Part shown: positions 1-7,483 of the stretch, piece after piece | Position numbering within the stretch: position 1 is the first letter of the stretch | Layout: every line of letters starts with the position of its first letter | Source of the DNA: Bacillus sp. JCM 19034 | GTDB lineage: Bacteria; Bacillota; Bacilli; Bacillales; Bacillaceae_D | Direction of reading: 5' to 3' | DNA length: 64,000 nucleotides | Assembly: GCF_001310635.1 (NCBI RefSeq) | Contig: NZ_BAXR01000006.1 | Location: forward strand, 171,246 to 235,245 | Position numbers and translations under genes: made by a program | The notes under the pieces: model-generated | Told to the model about the DNA's origin: nothing | What the model saw: the letters and a program-made list of their open reading frames with translations, nothing else | Databases searched by the model: none

Positions 1-97
1 GAATATGTTGCAAAAATCGTTGTATTCACCGAAAATAAAAGAATGAATTGCATATAGTAATAGTAAGAATGTGTAGCGAGATAAGGGGAAGAAAACA

Positions 98-1273
98 ATG
101 AACGTTCAAAATATTCAAAATAAAGAGGAGGAAATGCTCCGTTTATTAGAAAAATTAGTGAACATTGATAGTGGTTCTTATGACAAGGAGGGTGTTGACC
201 AGGTTGGTGAGGTGTTAATTCCTTATTTTAGGGAGTTGGAATATGAGATTGACGTGAAAGAAGAGGAACGTCTCGGAAACCATATTATTTGTCGACCTAA
301 AGGAACTAAGCCGACTATACTCATTGCGTGTCATATGGATACTGTATTCGAAAAAGGAACTGCTGTTGAACGACCATTTTTCATAAAAGGTAAAAGAGCA
401 TACGGACCTGGTGTCATTGATATGAAAGCAAGCTTAGTATCAGTTATATACGCATTAAAGCTACTTAAAGAACATTGCTTAGATGTTTATCAGCATGTGC
501 AAATTATGTTAACAAGTGATGAGGAAATTGGTTCACCGACTTCACGTGCGTTAATTGAAAAAGAAGCTAAGGGAAAGCACTATGCACTTGTCATGGAGCC
601 AGCACGTAAGGATGGCTCTGTCGTGACAAGCAGACGAGGAAATGGTCGTTACGTTATAACGGTGCATGGTCGTGCGGCGCATTCAGGAATTGAACCTGAA
701 AAGGGGAGAAGTGCGATTGAGGAATTAGCTCATAAAATTGTTAAATTGCACAATTTGAATAATCACAACAAAGGAATATCTGTAAATGTTGGAATGATTG
801 CTGGCGGAAATGCTGTAAATACAATTTCGGATACTGCAATTGGACATATGGATGTTCGTGTCTCAACAGTCGAGCAAGCAAAGGAGTTAGAGTCAAAAAT
901 TGAACGAATCTGTGCGACATCTGATGTTCATGGAACGACTATAGAGTTAACAGGAGATATAAGTCGCCCGCCCATGGTGAAAAATTCTCAAATCGAAGAA
1001 CTTTACAGAATTGTTCAGCAAGTGGGAGCAGAAATCGGCATGAAAATTAAAGATTCAAAAACAGGAGGAGGTTCTGATGCCTCTTTTACAGCGGCAATGG
1101 GGATTCCAACTATCGATGGTCTTGGGCCTATTGGAGGGTATGCCCATAGTGATAAGGAATATTTAGAGATTGCTTCATTTACAGAAAGAACGTTGTTATT
1201 AGCAAAAATCATAGAGAGACTAGTAAATTGCCAAAGGTATTCTAACAAGGTCGTGAGCCGCTTTTTCGTCTAA
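98..1273 (+). CDS. M20-family metallopeptidase (ArgE/DapE/CPG2-like)
   Basis: 391-residue zinc-dependent amino-hydrolase of the M20 family; members hydrolyse peptides, N-acyl amino acids or carbamoyl-type bonds in the cytoplasm. Visible metal-site motifs in order: HMDT (His79, Asp81), GPGVIDMK (Asp108), TSDEEIGS (Glu142/143, catalytic and ligand), MEPA near 188, and GGGSDAS followed by GGYAHSDKEY near the C-terminus, which holds the last His ligand. The lid/dimerisation domain sits between about 195 and 305. Closest in style to glutamate carboxypeptidase/CPG2-like entries. An AAGGGGAAG ribosome site lies 8 bases before ATG. It stands alone upstream of a short orphan ORF. Substrate cannot be read from sequence. 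The C-terminal tail (VNCQRYSNKVVSRFFV) looks unlike the family and may reflect a late frame change. Confidence 0.88.
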   Translation: MNVQNIQNKEEEMLRLLEKLVNIDSGSYDKEGVDQVGEVLIPYFRELEYEIDVKEEERLGNHIICRPKGTKPTILIACHMDTVFEKGTAVERPFFIKGKRAYGPGVIDMKASLVSVIYALKLLKEHCLDVYQHVQIMLTSDEEIGSPTSRALIEKEAKGKHYALVMEPARKDGSVVTSRRGNGRYVITVHGRAAHSGIEPEKGRSAIEELAHKIVKLHNLNNHNKGISVNVGMIAGGNAVNTISDTAIGHMDVRVSTVEQAKELESKIERICATSDVHGTTIELTGDISRPPMVKNSQIEELYRIVQQVGAEIGMKIKDSKTGGGSDASFTAAMGIPTIDGLGPIGGYAHSDKEYLEIASFTERTLLLAKIIERLVNCQRYSNKVVSRFFV

Positions 1274-1327
1274 TTGCCTAGTAAGTAGTCCAATAATAGA
1301 CTAAGAGGTTATCAAAAGAATTTTTTA

Positions 1328-1531
1328 GTGGTTCATAGTGTAAAGTTTGTTAGTGAAACAGATATGTTTTTTGAGGACATTCTTTCTGCATTGGGATTAA
1401 GCAAAAAACAAACTAATGAAGTAAAAGAGAGATTACTAAAATTTGTGAAGACGTTAGATGGAGTTGCTGATGCTGCTGATCAGGTTTCTGTATCGTCAGA
1501 TCAATTGAATGATTCGATATCTCATTTATAG
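1328..1531 (+). CDS. short orphan ORF, possible chemotaxis-transducer fragment
   Basis: 67-codon ORF opening with GTG, directly followed by a good terminator hairpin, so it may be transcribed. No clear ribosome site precedes it. The last third (VKTLDGVADAADQVSVSSDQL) has the heptad, small-residue look of the start of a methyl-accepting chemotaxis signalling helix, but the long coiled coil that should follow is absent. I therefore read it as either a small unknown protein or the remnant of a larger transducer-like gene cut off by the terminator region. No function is assigned. It lies between the M20 peptidase and sigK and shares nothing obvious with either. Confidence 0.35.
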   Translation: MVHSVKFVSETDMFFEDILSALGLSKKQTNEVKERLLKFVKTLDGVADAADQVSVSSDQLNDSISHL

Positions 1532-1538
1532 TGTATAA

Positions 1539-1572
1539 AAAGAAAGCCCAATCAACTTTGGGTTTTCTTTCT
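1539..1572 (+). terminator. rho-independent terminator
   Basis: Stem AGAAAGCCCAA (1541-1551) pairs with TTGGGTTTTCT, loop of about 6 bases, T-rich on the 3' side. It ends transcription of the short ORF at 1328-1531. Confidence 0.75.
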
Positions 1573-1944
1573 GTTTTGTTTTTACCACATCCACCACCAA
1601 ACTGTAGAACTTCATCCTCGAGCCATTCAACTAAAATCAGCTTATGCTACATCCATTACGATAATGTCATACTCTCCATTGAATCCGAAAGACATACGAT
1701 ATATTTGGAGGGACTCTTTTTAAATAATGTTGAAAATTGTAATGTTATAGCTATATGTTACACTCTGAATTTACATGAATACATGAGGATTCAGTAGAAA
1801 AATGAAACTATGTTGAGGGAATGTAAATGGCAAAAACGTTTCACGATGTACGTATATTAATAATGGTTCCAAGTTTTTTAATGAGTACAGACACGAATAA
1901 GCCCAACTTTTCATAAGGATAAGTAAAGAAAGGTTGGAGGTGGA
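1573..1944. other. intergenic region upstream of sigK, no recognisable gene
   Basis: About 370 bases without a convincing gene. Both strands hold only short, stop-rich frames; a 17-codon minus-strand frame (1642-1695) looks protein-like but has no neighbours in frame. The 3' part must hold the sigK promoter. I looked for a sigma-E type -10 (CATA-like sequence at 1911-1914) but the spacing to any -35 is poor, so no promoter is claimed. Confidence 0.5.
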
Positions 1945-2655
1945 ATGATGTCAACAATTTTAGCAACGATTACCTTTTTTGTGAAAGAACTCATTTTTTT
2001 CGTATCATTCGTGAAAAATAATGCTTTTCCACAACCATTAAGTAAAGAAGATGAAAAAAAATACTTAAGTCTCATGCAGCAAGGCGATGCAGAGGCGAGA
2101 AATTTATTAATCGAACATAATCTTCGCTTAGTGGCACATATTGTGAAAAAATTTGAAAATACACGCGAAGATACGGAGGATTTAATTTCTATCGGGACGA
2201 TTGGCCTTATTAAAGCAATTGAGAGCTATTCTGAAGAAAAAGGAACGAAATTGGCAACATATGCGGCGAGATGTATTGAAAATGAAATTCTCATGCATTT
2301 ACGAGCTCTAAAAAAGGTAAAGAAGGATGTTTCCTTGCATGATCCGATTGGGACGGATAAAGAAGGGAATGAAATCACCCTAATTGATGTTCTTCAAGAG
2401 GAAGAGGAAGACATTGTAGATATCATCCAAACGAAAATGGAAAAGAGTCAAATTTATACGTTTATTCATGTATTAGATGAGAGAGAGAAAGAAGTTATCA
2501 TTGGACGATTTGGATTAAATTTAGAGGAGGAAAGAACACAACGAGAAATAGCAAAGGAACTTGGCATATCAAGAAGTTATGTGTCCAGAATTGAAAAAAG
2601 AGCGTTAATGAAGCTGTTTCATGAGTTTTATAAAAGAAGTAAGGGGAAAGCGTAA
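1945..2655 (+). CDS. sigK: RNA polymerase sigma-K factor (mother-cell sporulation sigma)
   Basis: 236-residue sigma-70 family factor directing late mother-cell transcription during sporulation. The hydrophobic N-terminus (about residues 1-20, rich in Phe, Val, Leu) is the pro-sequence that in B. subtilis is cut off by SpoIVFB. Region 2 is clear at about 55-120 ([49 protein letters not shown]). Region 4 with its helix-turn-helix is at about 170-225 ([20 protein letters not shown]). The gene is one continuous frame, so there is no skin-type intervening element. AAGGTTGGAGGTGG precedes ATG. Its last 25 codons, stop codon and six more bases are duplicated exactly 1,162 bases downstream (see repeats). 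It is now followed by a terminator at 2697-2730. Confidence 0.97.
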   Translation: MMSTILATITFFVKELIFFVSFVKNNAFPQPLSKEDEKKYLSLMQQGDAEARNLLIEHNLRLVAHIVKKFENTREDTEDLISIGTIGLIKAIESYSEEKGTKLATYAARCIENEILMHLRALKKVKKDVSLHDPIGTDKEGNEITLIDVLQEEEEDIVDIIQTKMEKSQIYTFIHVLDEREKEVIIGRFGLNLEEERTQREIAKELGISRSYVSRIEKRALMKLFHEFYKRSKGKA

Positions 2656-2661
2656 AAGCGA
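2577..2661 (+). repeat. 85-bp direct repeat, copy 1 (3' end of sigK)
   Basis: Runs from TTATGTGTCCAG to GTAAAAGCGA. It covers the last 25 sigK codons, the stop codon and six bases beyond. Copy 2 at 3739-3823 is identical base for base. The flanks differ on both sides: CATATCAAGAAG before and TAGGGGCTGCG after copy 1. Confidence 0.97.
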
Positions 2662-2696
2662 TAGGGGCTGCGACATAACTAGCTTTAAATAATGAA

Positions 2697-2730
2697 AAAG
2701 GTGAATTTGAGCACGCTCAAATTCACCTTT
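2697..2730 (+). terminator. terminator downstream of sigK
   Basis: Perfect 15-bp stem AAAGGTGAATTTGAG / CTCAAATTCACCTTT with a four-base loop, then TCTCTATTTTG. Lies inside the insertion-like segment, so sigK now uses a terminator brought by that segment. Confidence 0.85.
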
Positions 2731-3134
2731 CTCTATTTTGCATGTTAATTTTTCTATTACCATAGCTGTTGGGCAGTGAACATTCTTAAATTCAGTTTTT
2801 CTAAGTTCATTAAAGCTTGTTTTTTTGCTTGGAAGTGGAATTATGCGTTAACAACAAGTTAAAGTATCCTATCATCAAAGGTTACAAAATCAATAAATAA
2901 ATGTATACAAAGGTAGCGTTGACCTCGTAGATCTTGGGATGGCAGCATAATATTCACAATTGTACCATTGGTCACTGAATTATGGATGTTATAAGATGGT
3001 AGTGTGAAGAAGTAGTAGCGACCTTTTTAGGGTTCGGTGCTTCTTTTTTATATCAAATTTTGTTGAGGGTATTCCATTAATTTTTAAAAATAGTATAATA
3101 GTTCCTGTACTAAAAATAACAGGGGGCTATTCCT

Positions 3135-3679
3135 ATGAAAAAATTACTAAGCTTAACCTTAATGGCTTTATTGATCGCTTTATGACAGCATGTGGTGAAG
3201 ATGAAGAACAGGCGCAAGTCGAACCAGAGGAAACAGAAGATATTGAAGCTGATGCTGATGTTGATGAAGAACCAGAAGTTGAAGGGGTAGAAGAAGAGGA
3301 CGAAGCGGAAGAAGCGGAAGAAGCGGAAGAAGCGGAAGAGGCTGAATCATCTGAAGAAGAATCGGATGACGTTCCGCGTGAATTTCAAAATGCTTTAAGA
3401 GCTGCCCAAAATTATATCGATCTAATGCCGTTTTCAGAAAAAGGACTTTTTGAGCAATTGACATCTGAGTATGGGGATCAATATCCAGATGAAGCTGCAC
3501 AATACGCAATTGATAATCTGGAAGTGGATTATCGTGAGCAAGCCCTTAAAGCAGCTGAAGCGTATCAAGAGCTTATGCCGATGTCTGATAAAGAATTATT
3601 TGATCAACTTACGTCAGAATACGGTGATCAATATACAGAAGAACAAGCGCAATATGCTGTTGATAATTTACCAAATTAA
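3135..3679 (+). CDS. Ltp-family lipoprotein with two Ltp repeats (signal peptide frameshifted)
   Basis: ATG at 3135 follows AGGGGG and encodes a typical signal peptide core (MKKLLSLTLMALLIAL), then hits TGA at 3183. Shifting one base restores a lipobox (Leu-Thr-Ala-Cys) and the frame 3182-3679, so the full product would be about 180 residues. The mature part has an acidic linker with EAE repeats (coded by four exact GAAGCGGAA units at 3302-3337) and two C-terminal repeats of the pattern ALxAAxxYxxxMPxSxxxLxxQLTSEYGDQY, the Ltp / host-cell-surface-exposed lipoprotein repeat (PF07553). In Streptococcus phage TP-J34, Ltp with such repeats blocks superinfecting phage DNA entry; similar repeats are also common in Bacillus chromosomal lipoproteins. 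Sits inside the repeat-bounded segment with its own terminator. The frameshift may be a sequencing error in a T run. Confidence 0.75.
3302..3337 (+). repeat. 9-nt tandem repeat (GAAGCGGAA x4)
   Basis: Four perfect 9-base units in frame, encoding Glu-Ala-Glu repeats in the lipoprotein linker, followed by a degenerate fifth unit GAGGCTGAA. Unit size keeps the frame, so changes in copy number would alter linker length only. Confidence 0.9.
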
Positions 3680-3690
3680 TTTTAAACAAG

Positions 3691-3720
3691 AAGACACTCT
3701 TAACTGGGTGTCTTTTTTAT
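3691..3720 (+). terminator. terminator of the lipoprotein gene
   Basis: AAGACAC / GTGTCTT stem with about 10-base loop followed by TTTTTT. Confidence 0.8.
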
Positions 3721-3738
3721 TTTATAAAAGGAGCGTAC

Positions 3739-3823
3739 TTATGTGTCCAGAATTGAAAAAAGAGCGTTAATGAAGCTGTTTCATGAGTTTTATAAAAGAA
3801 GTAAGGGGAAAGCGTAAAAGCGA
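3739..3823 (+). repeat. 85-bp direct repeat, copy 2 (orphan sigK 3' fragment)
   Basis: Identical to 2577-2661. Its left junction is odd: AAAGGAGCGTACTT, a good ribosome site with 7-base spacing, runs straight into ATG of the repeat and opens a nine-codon frame (MCPELKKER) in a different frame from sigK. This suggests the join happened at the TTATG of another gene start. Confidence 0.95.
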
Positions 3824-3853
3824 AACCTGCCAATAATTGTGTTGGCAGGTTTT
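3823..3853. terminator. bidirectional terminator between the orphan sigK tail and the SDR gene
   Basis: Stem AAACCTGCCAA (3823-3833) / TTGGCAGGTTT (3842-3852), with A and T tracts on both sides. Probably the original sigK terminator before the insertion, still serving the convergent gene. Confidence 0.8.
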
Positions 3854-3862
3854 GCTTATCGA

Positions 3863-4726
3863 TTAAATGACTTCTCCACCATTTACATGTAGTACTTGAC
3901 CTGTTACGTAAGTAGAATCCTCTGAAGCTAAATAAACATACGTAGGTGCAAGCTCGACAGGCTGTCCAGGACGTTTTAGTGGAGTATCAGTACCGAATGT
4001 CGCAACTTGATCTGCTGGAAACGATGCTGGGATGAGAGGGGTCCATATAGGCCCTGGAGCGACCGCGTTGACACGTATCCCCTTTGAAGCAAGGTTTTGT
4101 GACAAAGCTCTTGTTAAAGCAACAATCGCCCCTTTGGTAGCAGTATAATCCATGAGAACAGGATTTCCTTTAAATGCTACAATAGATGCCGTGTTTATAA
4201 TAGAACTTCCTTTTTCTAAATAAGGCATCGCAGCTTTTATTAAATGAAAACAAGAGAAAATGTTAGTTTTAAAGGTGCGTTCTAGTTGAGCAGTAGAGAT
4301 ATCTTCAATCTGTTCTTGATAGTGCTGTTCTGCAGCATTATTGATTAGAACATGTATTTGTCCGTACTTATCAATGGTTTGTTTAATGACATTCTGACAG
4401 AAAGTCTCATCTCCAATATCTCCAGCTAGAAGGGTACAGGAGGTACCATACTTTTCAATTTCTTCTTTTGTTTGTTTCGCATCTTCATGTTCGTTTAAGT
4501 ACGGAATAACAATGTTCGCTCCCTCTTTGGCGAATGCAATAGAAACTGCTCTTCCAATTCCACTATCGCCACCTGTTATAATTGCAACCTTTCCAGTTAA
4601 TTTATCACTACCTTTATAGTTAGGGTTATCAAAGATCGGCAATGGGTTCATTTGGCTCTCTATACCAGGTTGCTGTGCTTGGGCTTGTTGAGGCTGTCCT
4701 TTTTGTTGCGTTTGATCTAGGTTCAT
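3863..4726 (-). CDS. short-chain dehydrogenase/reductase (YdaD/YhdF-like general stress type)
   Basis: 287-residue NAD(P)-dependent oxidoreductase. A Gln-rich N-terminal tail (residues 1-25) precedes the Rossmann fold, as in the B. subtilis stress-related SDRs YdaD, YhdF and YhxC. Cofactor motif TGGDSGIGR at about 51-59, NNAAEQ at about 129, catalytic Ser in INTASI near 180, and the YxxxK pair in DYTATKGAI near 193-197. C-terminal LHVNGGE closes the fold. Convergent with sigK/orphan repeat and sharing the terminator at 3823-3853. Ribosome site AAGGAG precedes ATG. In B. subtilis relatives are sigma-B dependent; I see only a weak GTTTAG-like -35 here and claim no promoter. Substrate unknown. 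Confidence 0.9.
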   Translation of the reverse strand: MNLDQTQQKGQPQQAQAQQPGIESQMNPLPIFDNPNYKGSDKLTGKVAIITGGDSGIGRAVSIAFAKEGANIVIPYLNEHEDAKQTKEEIEKYGTSCTLLAGDIGDETFCQNVIKQTIDKYGQIHVLINNAAEQHYQEQIEDISTAQLERTFKTNIFSCFHLIKAAMPYLEKGSSIINTASIVAFKGNPVLMDYTATKGAIVALTRALSQNLASKGIRVNAVAPGPIWTPLIPASFPADQVATFGTDTPLKRPGQPVELAPTYVYLASEDSTYVTGQVLHVNGGEVI

Positions 4727-4857
4727 GTTTAGCTCCTTTCTTCAACTTAGATAAAATGAATACTTTATATGTATCGTTCCACGAAGTTGTAAATCTAAAC
4801 ATGAGAAGAGCTATTTTTCGGATTGAGAGGCTTACCTTCTGCTCCTTATCTATATAA

Positions 4858-4898
4858 AAACAACCGACAAGTGGTTGTCCACTTTGCCGGTTGTTTTC
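4858..4898. terminator. terminator of the HU gene
   Basis: ACAACCGACAAGTGG pairs with CCACTTTGCCGGTTGT around a TTGT loop; T or A tracts on both sides make it usable from either strand. Confidence 0.85.
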
Positions 4899-4904
4899 GA
4901 AGCT

Positions 4905-5180
4905 TTATTCGTTTACAGCATCTTTTAGTTGTTTACCAGGTTTGAATGCTGGGTTTTTTGTTGCTGGAATTTCGATTTCTTCTCCAGTTTGTGGATTACG
5001 ACCTTTACGAGCTGAACGCTCACGAACTTCGAAACTTCCAAAGCCAACAAGTTGAACTTTTCCACCCTCAACTAATGCATTGGTAATACTATCAAAAACA
5101 GCGTCAACTGCTTTTGAAGCATCTTTCTTTGATAGTTCAGCCTGTTCTGAAACGGCATTAATTAAATCAGTCTTATTCAT
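4905..5180 (-). CDS. hup: DNA-binding protein HU
   Basis: 91-residue histone-like nucleoid protein that bends and compacts DNA as a dimer. The start [13 protein letters not shown] at 5180 is chosen because AAGGGAG lies just upstream and the family begins there; the frame runs open upstream but codes nothing family-like. The signature [21 protein letters not shown] at about 46-66 is the beta-arm that inserts in the minor groove, and the C-terminus [16 protein letters not shown] is typical. Single-gene unit between its own terminator and a roughly 270-base AT-rich leader. Strongly expressed in relatives. Equivalent to B. subtilis hbs (hupA). Confidence 0.96.
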   Translation of the reverse strand: MNKTDLINAVSEQAELSKKDASKAVDAVFDSITNALVEGGKVQLVGFGSFEVRERSARKGRNPQTGEEIEIPATKNPAFKPGKQLKDAVNE

Positions 5181-5448
5181 TAATATAACTCCCTTTCCTT
5201 CCTTTAATTGAAAAACTAATTGTCTACTTATTTTTTTAGACAAGCAGTTCAAAAAAATGCTGCAACTAAAATTTCTCACGAAAGCCTTGTTGTGTCAAGA
5301 CTTTCAACGGAAAAACAATGATTTTTACCCAAAAATACCTAAAAAAAATGCACTTTTTTGACAAACTGTGCAAAAAAAGTGCCATTTTAATTAAAAAGCA
5401 TAATTTTATAAACTTGTCAAATATTATATAGTTTTGAAGATTTTTGGT
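5181..5448. other. AT-rich leader of hup and end of pssA
   Basis: Long A and T runs and several TTTTGACA-like stretches, on both strands; no gene. The hup promoter must lie here but I cannot single out one -35/-10 pair. Confidence 0.4.
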
Positions 5449-5988
5449 CTATACTTTTCGTACCTTAAATGTTGAAATCATGAGTATAGATAAGATCAAT
5501 ATACTAAACATGAAGAAATATGGGGGGAAATAAGGTACAATTAATAGCTGTAAGGTTAATATACACCCAGCGGCTGTTATAGGTAATCCAACAAAATGAT
5601 ATGATGGAGTTGTTACATTGAAGCGTGCTAATCGAATCGCTCCACATAATATGAAAAAGATCGTAAGAATCATTCCCGGTACCCCATATAAGTATAAGCT
5701 TGCCTGATAAATCAGAAATGCAGGTGCAACACCAAAAGAAACAAGATCACTCAAAGAATCTAGTTGTTTACCAAAACTTGATACAGCATTAAATTTTCTA
5801 GCAGCAGCACCATCGAGTCTGTCGCAAAGAGCAGCTATCGTGATCAATAGTAACGCGATGCGTAGTTCATTTTGTATAACAAATATAATTGCAAAAGCTC
5901 CTAAACATAAATTAACAAGTGTTAGAGCATTAGCCAACTGGCTTTTAATTCTTTTTGCTGTTTGATCCAACTGGTGTAATAGGAACAT
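5449..5988 (-). CDS. pssA: CDP-diacylglycerol-serine O-phosphatidyltransferase
   Basis: 179-residue integral membrane enzyme of the CDP-alcohol phosphatidyltransferase family; makes phosphatidylserine from CDP-diacylglycerol and serine. The family motif DGxxAR-x8-GxxxDxxxD is present as DRLDGAAARKFNAVSSFGKQ then LDSLSD at about residues 55-80. Five to six hydrophobic helices follow the expected pattern. AAAGGAG sits upstream of ATG. Divergent from psd, which decarboxylates its product to phosphatidylethanolamine, so the two steps are encoded back to back across a 104-base intergenic region. In B. subtilis pssA, ybfM and psd form one operon; here the arrangement is divergent. Confidence 0.93.
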   Translation of the reverse strand: MFLLHQLDQTAKRIKSQLANALTLVNLCLGAFAIIFVIQNELRIALLLITIAALCDRLDGAAARKFNAVSSFGKQLDSLSDLVSFGVAPAFLIYQASLYLYGVPGMILTIFFILCGAIRLARFNVTTPSYHFVGLPITAAGCILTLQLLIVPYFPPYFFMFSILILSILMISTFKVRKV

Positions 5989-6092
5989 ATCATCAACTCC
6001 TTTGTTGTATGATACAAATAATACCCATTTCTACAATCATACCATATAGTTACTTTTTAAACTAGAACAAGACTTTAGGAGATTTAAAAATT

Positions 6093-6875
6093 ATGAAAAA
6101 GTTTTTATTTCGTTTATGCGTAGAGTTGACGAATCATTATTATTTTTCAATCATCATAAAAAAGTTTACCACTTCATCATTGAGTAAACCACTAATACCA
6201 CATTTCGTGCGTACGTTTAACGTAAACGAAAACGAAATGGACCGGCCATTACTTTCTTATAATAATTTACATGAATTATTTACAAGAAAATTAAAAGATG
6301 GCAGTAGAACTATAGATAAAAAAGAAGAAAGTGTCATAAGTCCTGTTGATGGAGTTGTTGCAAAAAATGGTAAAATAAGAGAAGGGGAGACCTTTTTTAT
6401 AAAAGGGCAACATTATCGTTTAGAAGAGATGCTTGGCTCATTAGAAAAGGCGAGTAAATATAAATCAGGCTATTATATGATTATTTACTTAAGTCCGAGT
6501 CATTACCATCGTATTCATGCTCCTATTACGGCGACAGTGTTGAGTAAATGGGCTTTAGGGAAACGATCTTATCCTGTTAATGATATTGGTCTTAAATATG
6601 GAAAACGTCCATTATCACGCAATTATAGAGTAATTACAGAAGTAAAAACGAATATAGGGAAAGATATGGCTATCGTGAAAGTGGGTGCAATGAATATTAA
6701 TTCAATAGAGTTGACACATCATGAAGAAACAATTCAAAAAGGGGAGGAGTTAGGATACTTTTCGTTCGGTTCAACTGTCGTTCTTTTAGCAGAGGAAGGC
6801 TTGCTTACGTCGGACGGTTTAAAAGAAGGACGAACCGTTTTCATGGGAGAAAGGATAGGCTATCTTAAAACATAG
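6093..6875 (+). CDS. psd: phosphatidylserine decarboxylase proenzyme
   Basis: 260-residue pyruvoyl-dependent enzyme that turns phosphatidylserine into phosphatidylethanolamine at the membrane. The self-cleavage site is FGST near residue 230 (family motif LGST): the proenzyme splits before Ser, which becomes the pyruvoyl group of the small alpha chain. Other conserved parts: SPVDG near 82, YHRIHAP near 140, and GAMNINSI near 197. Length fits the Gram-positive class. Preceded by TTAGGAG. Divergent partner of pssA. Directly downstream (13 bases) begins the decayed reading frame at 6888, which has a good AGGAGGAGAAGG ribosome site and was probably co-transcribed. Confidence 0.95.
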   Translation: MKKFLFRLCVELTNHYYFSIIIKKFTTSSLSKPLIPHFVRTFNVNENEMDRPLLSYNNLHELFTRKLKDGSRTIDKKEESVISPVDGVVAKNGKIREGETFFIKGQHYRLEEMLGSLEKASKYKSGYYMIIYLSPSHYHRIHAPITATVLSKWALGKRSYPVNDIGLKYGKRPLSRNYRVITEVKTNIGKDMAIVKVGAMNINSIELTHHEETIQKGEELGYFSFGSTVVLLAEEGLLTSDGLKEGRTVFMGERIGYLKT

Positions 6876-6887
6876 GAGGAGAAGGAA

Positions 6888-7275
6888 TGGATCTATATTT
6901 TAGCTAATTCAACGACTTTCCAATCGAGTTCCTTTACCACTGCTATGTCCAGAGCAAGAATGGATAGTGGAGTAACAGAAGATGTTATGAATTTTTCACA
7001 TGCTGACATAGTCAAAAATGAGCACAGTTCACCGATATCTTCGATGGCCGATCGTTCAGGATCGCTGTTATGGAAAGATCAATTACATTTATTACATTCT
7101 ATTTCACAAGGGCTGTCTGATGAAATAGGGAGTTATTGGCAGGGTGTTATGCATTGTCGTGAAAAAAATTTTGATAACCACTTGGGGTGAAATGCCACCA
7201 AATAAGGAACTATATGAACGAGCATGTCAAATTCATCCTGAAGTAAAGCAATGGGGTAGATGGGAGTCTTCTTGA
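6888..7275 (+). pseudogene. decayed gene, hypothetical protein remnant
   Basis: A strong ribosome site (AGGAGGAGAAGG) precedes ATG at 6888, but the frame stops after six codons. Protein-like sequence resumes in other frames: 6909-7190 (ending GSYWQGVMHCREKNFDN) and about 7191-7275 (TWGEMPPNKELYERACQIHP ... WGRWESS). The piece YWQGVMHCREKNFDN recalls a widespread uncharacterised protein type with a YWxAxMHRRExDxxNAKYWF-like motif, from memory only. At least two frame changes and a missing stretch after FDN argue for real decay, not just one sequencing slip. No function is assigned. Confidence 0.45.
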
Positions 7276-7418
7276 TTTGTCGTAAAGTGGAACAAATCAT
7301 CCGCACCTAAGGAGAAGATTCAAAAGAAGCTATGATGATAAGAGAGATTCAAGTGCATGAATTTACACTATTTCTTAACTATAGTTGAGAAGGATAGACG
7401 GCTAGGCTTTATAATAAT
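7276..7418. other. non-coding stretch after the decayed gene
   Basis: No reading frame with a ribosome site on either strand; leads into the shared terminator at 7419-7467. Confidence 0.4.
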
Positions 7419-7467
7419 AAGGCGATCTTAAAAAGGACTTTATTTAGAGCCTTTTTTAGATCGCCTT
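7419..7467. terminator. bidirectional terminator after mrpG
   Basis: AAGGCGATCT...AAAAAGG pairs with CCTTTTTTAGATCGCCTT; a T tract follows on each strand. Ends the mrp operon (minus) and the psd unit (plus). Confidence 0.85.
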
Positions 7468-7483
7468 ATTTATTGAATTAGCT

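Larger units (their letters stand above)
2662..3823. mobile_element. 1,162-bp insertion-like segment at the sigK 3' end
   Basis: The unit between corresponding points of the two 85-bp repeats is 1,162 bases. Order seen: intact sigK ending in repeat copy 1, a terminator, a lipoprotein gene with its own terminator, repeat copy 2 as an orphan sigK tail, then a terminator (3823-3853) shared with a convergent gene. Because the right flanks of the two copies differ, this is not a simple tandem duplication; it has the attL-element-attR topology produced when a circular molecule carrying a copy of the gene end recombines with that gene end. No integrase or transposase is present, so either the element was mobilised in trans, it is a deletion remnant, or it arose by homologous recombination. 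Naming it mobile is inference. Confidence 0.5.

Noticed and set aside
1531..1797. Open frame of 88 codons before sigK
   Set aside because: Begins inside the terminator hairpin, has no ribosome site, and its composition (His, Ser, Tyr, Cys rich) is unlike a protein.
1945..2655. Possible skin-type element in sigK
   Set aside because: sigK is one continuous frame with all regions present; the only insertion is after its stop codon.
3302..3337. CRISPR-like short repeats
   Set aside because: Nine-base units without spacers, inside a coding region; no cas genes in the window.
3180..3509. Minus-strand frame rich in Leu, Pro and His
   Set aside because: Antisense shadow of the Glu/Ala-rich lipoprotein gene.
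4735..4800. Sigma-B promoter for the SDR gene
   Set aside because: GTTTAG is present on the minus strand but the -10 GGAACG matches GGGTAT in only three positions.
4642..4857. Plus-strand 71-codon frame
   Set aside because: Overlaps the start of the SDR gene and its leader; no ribosome site.
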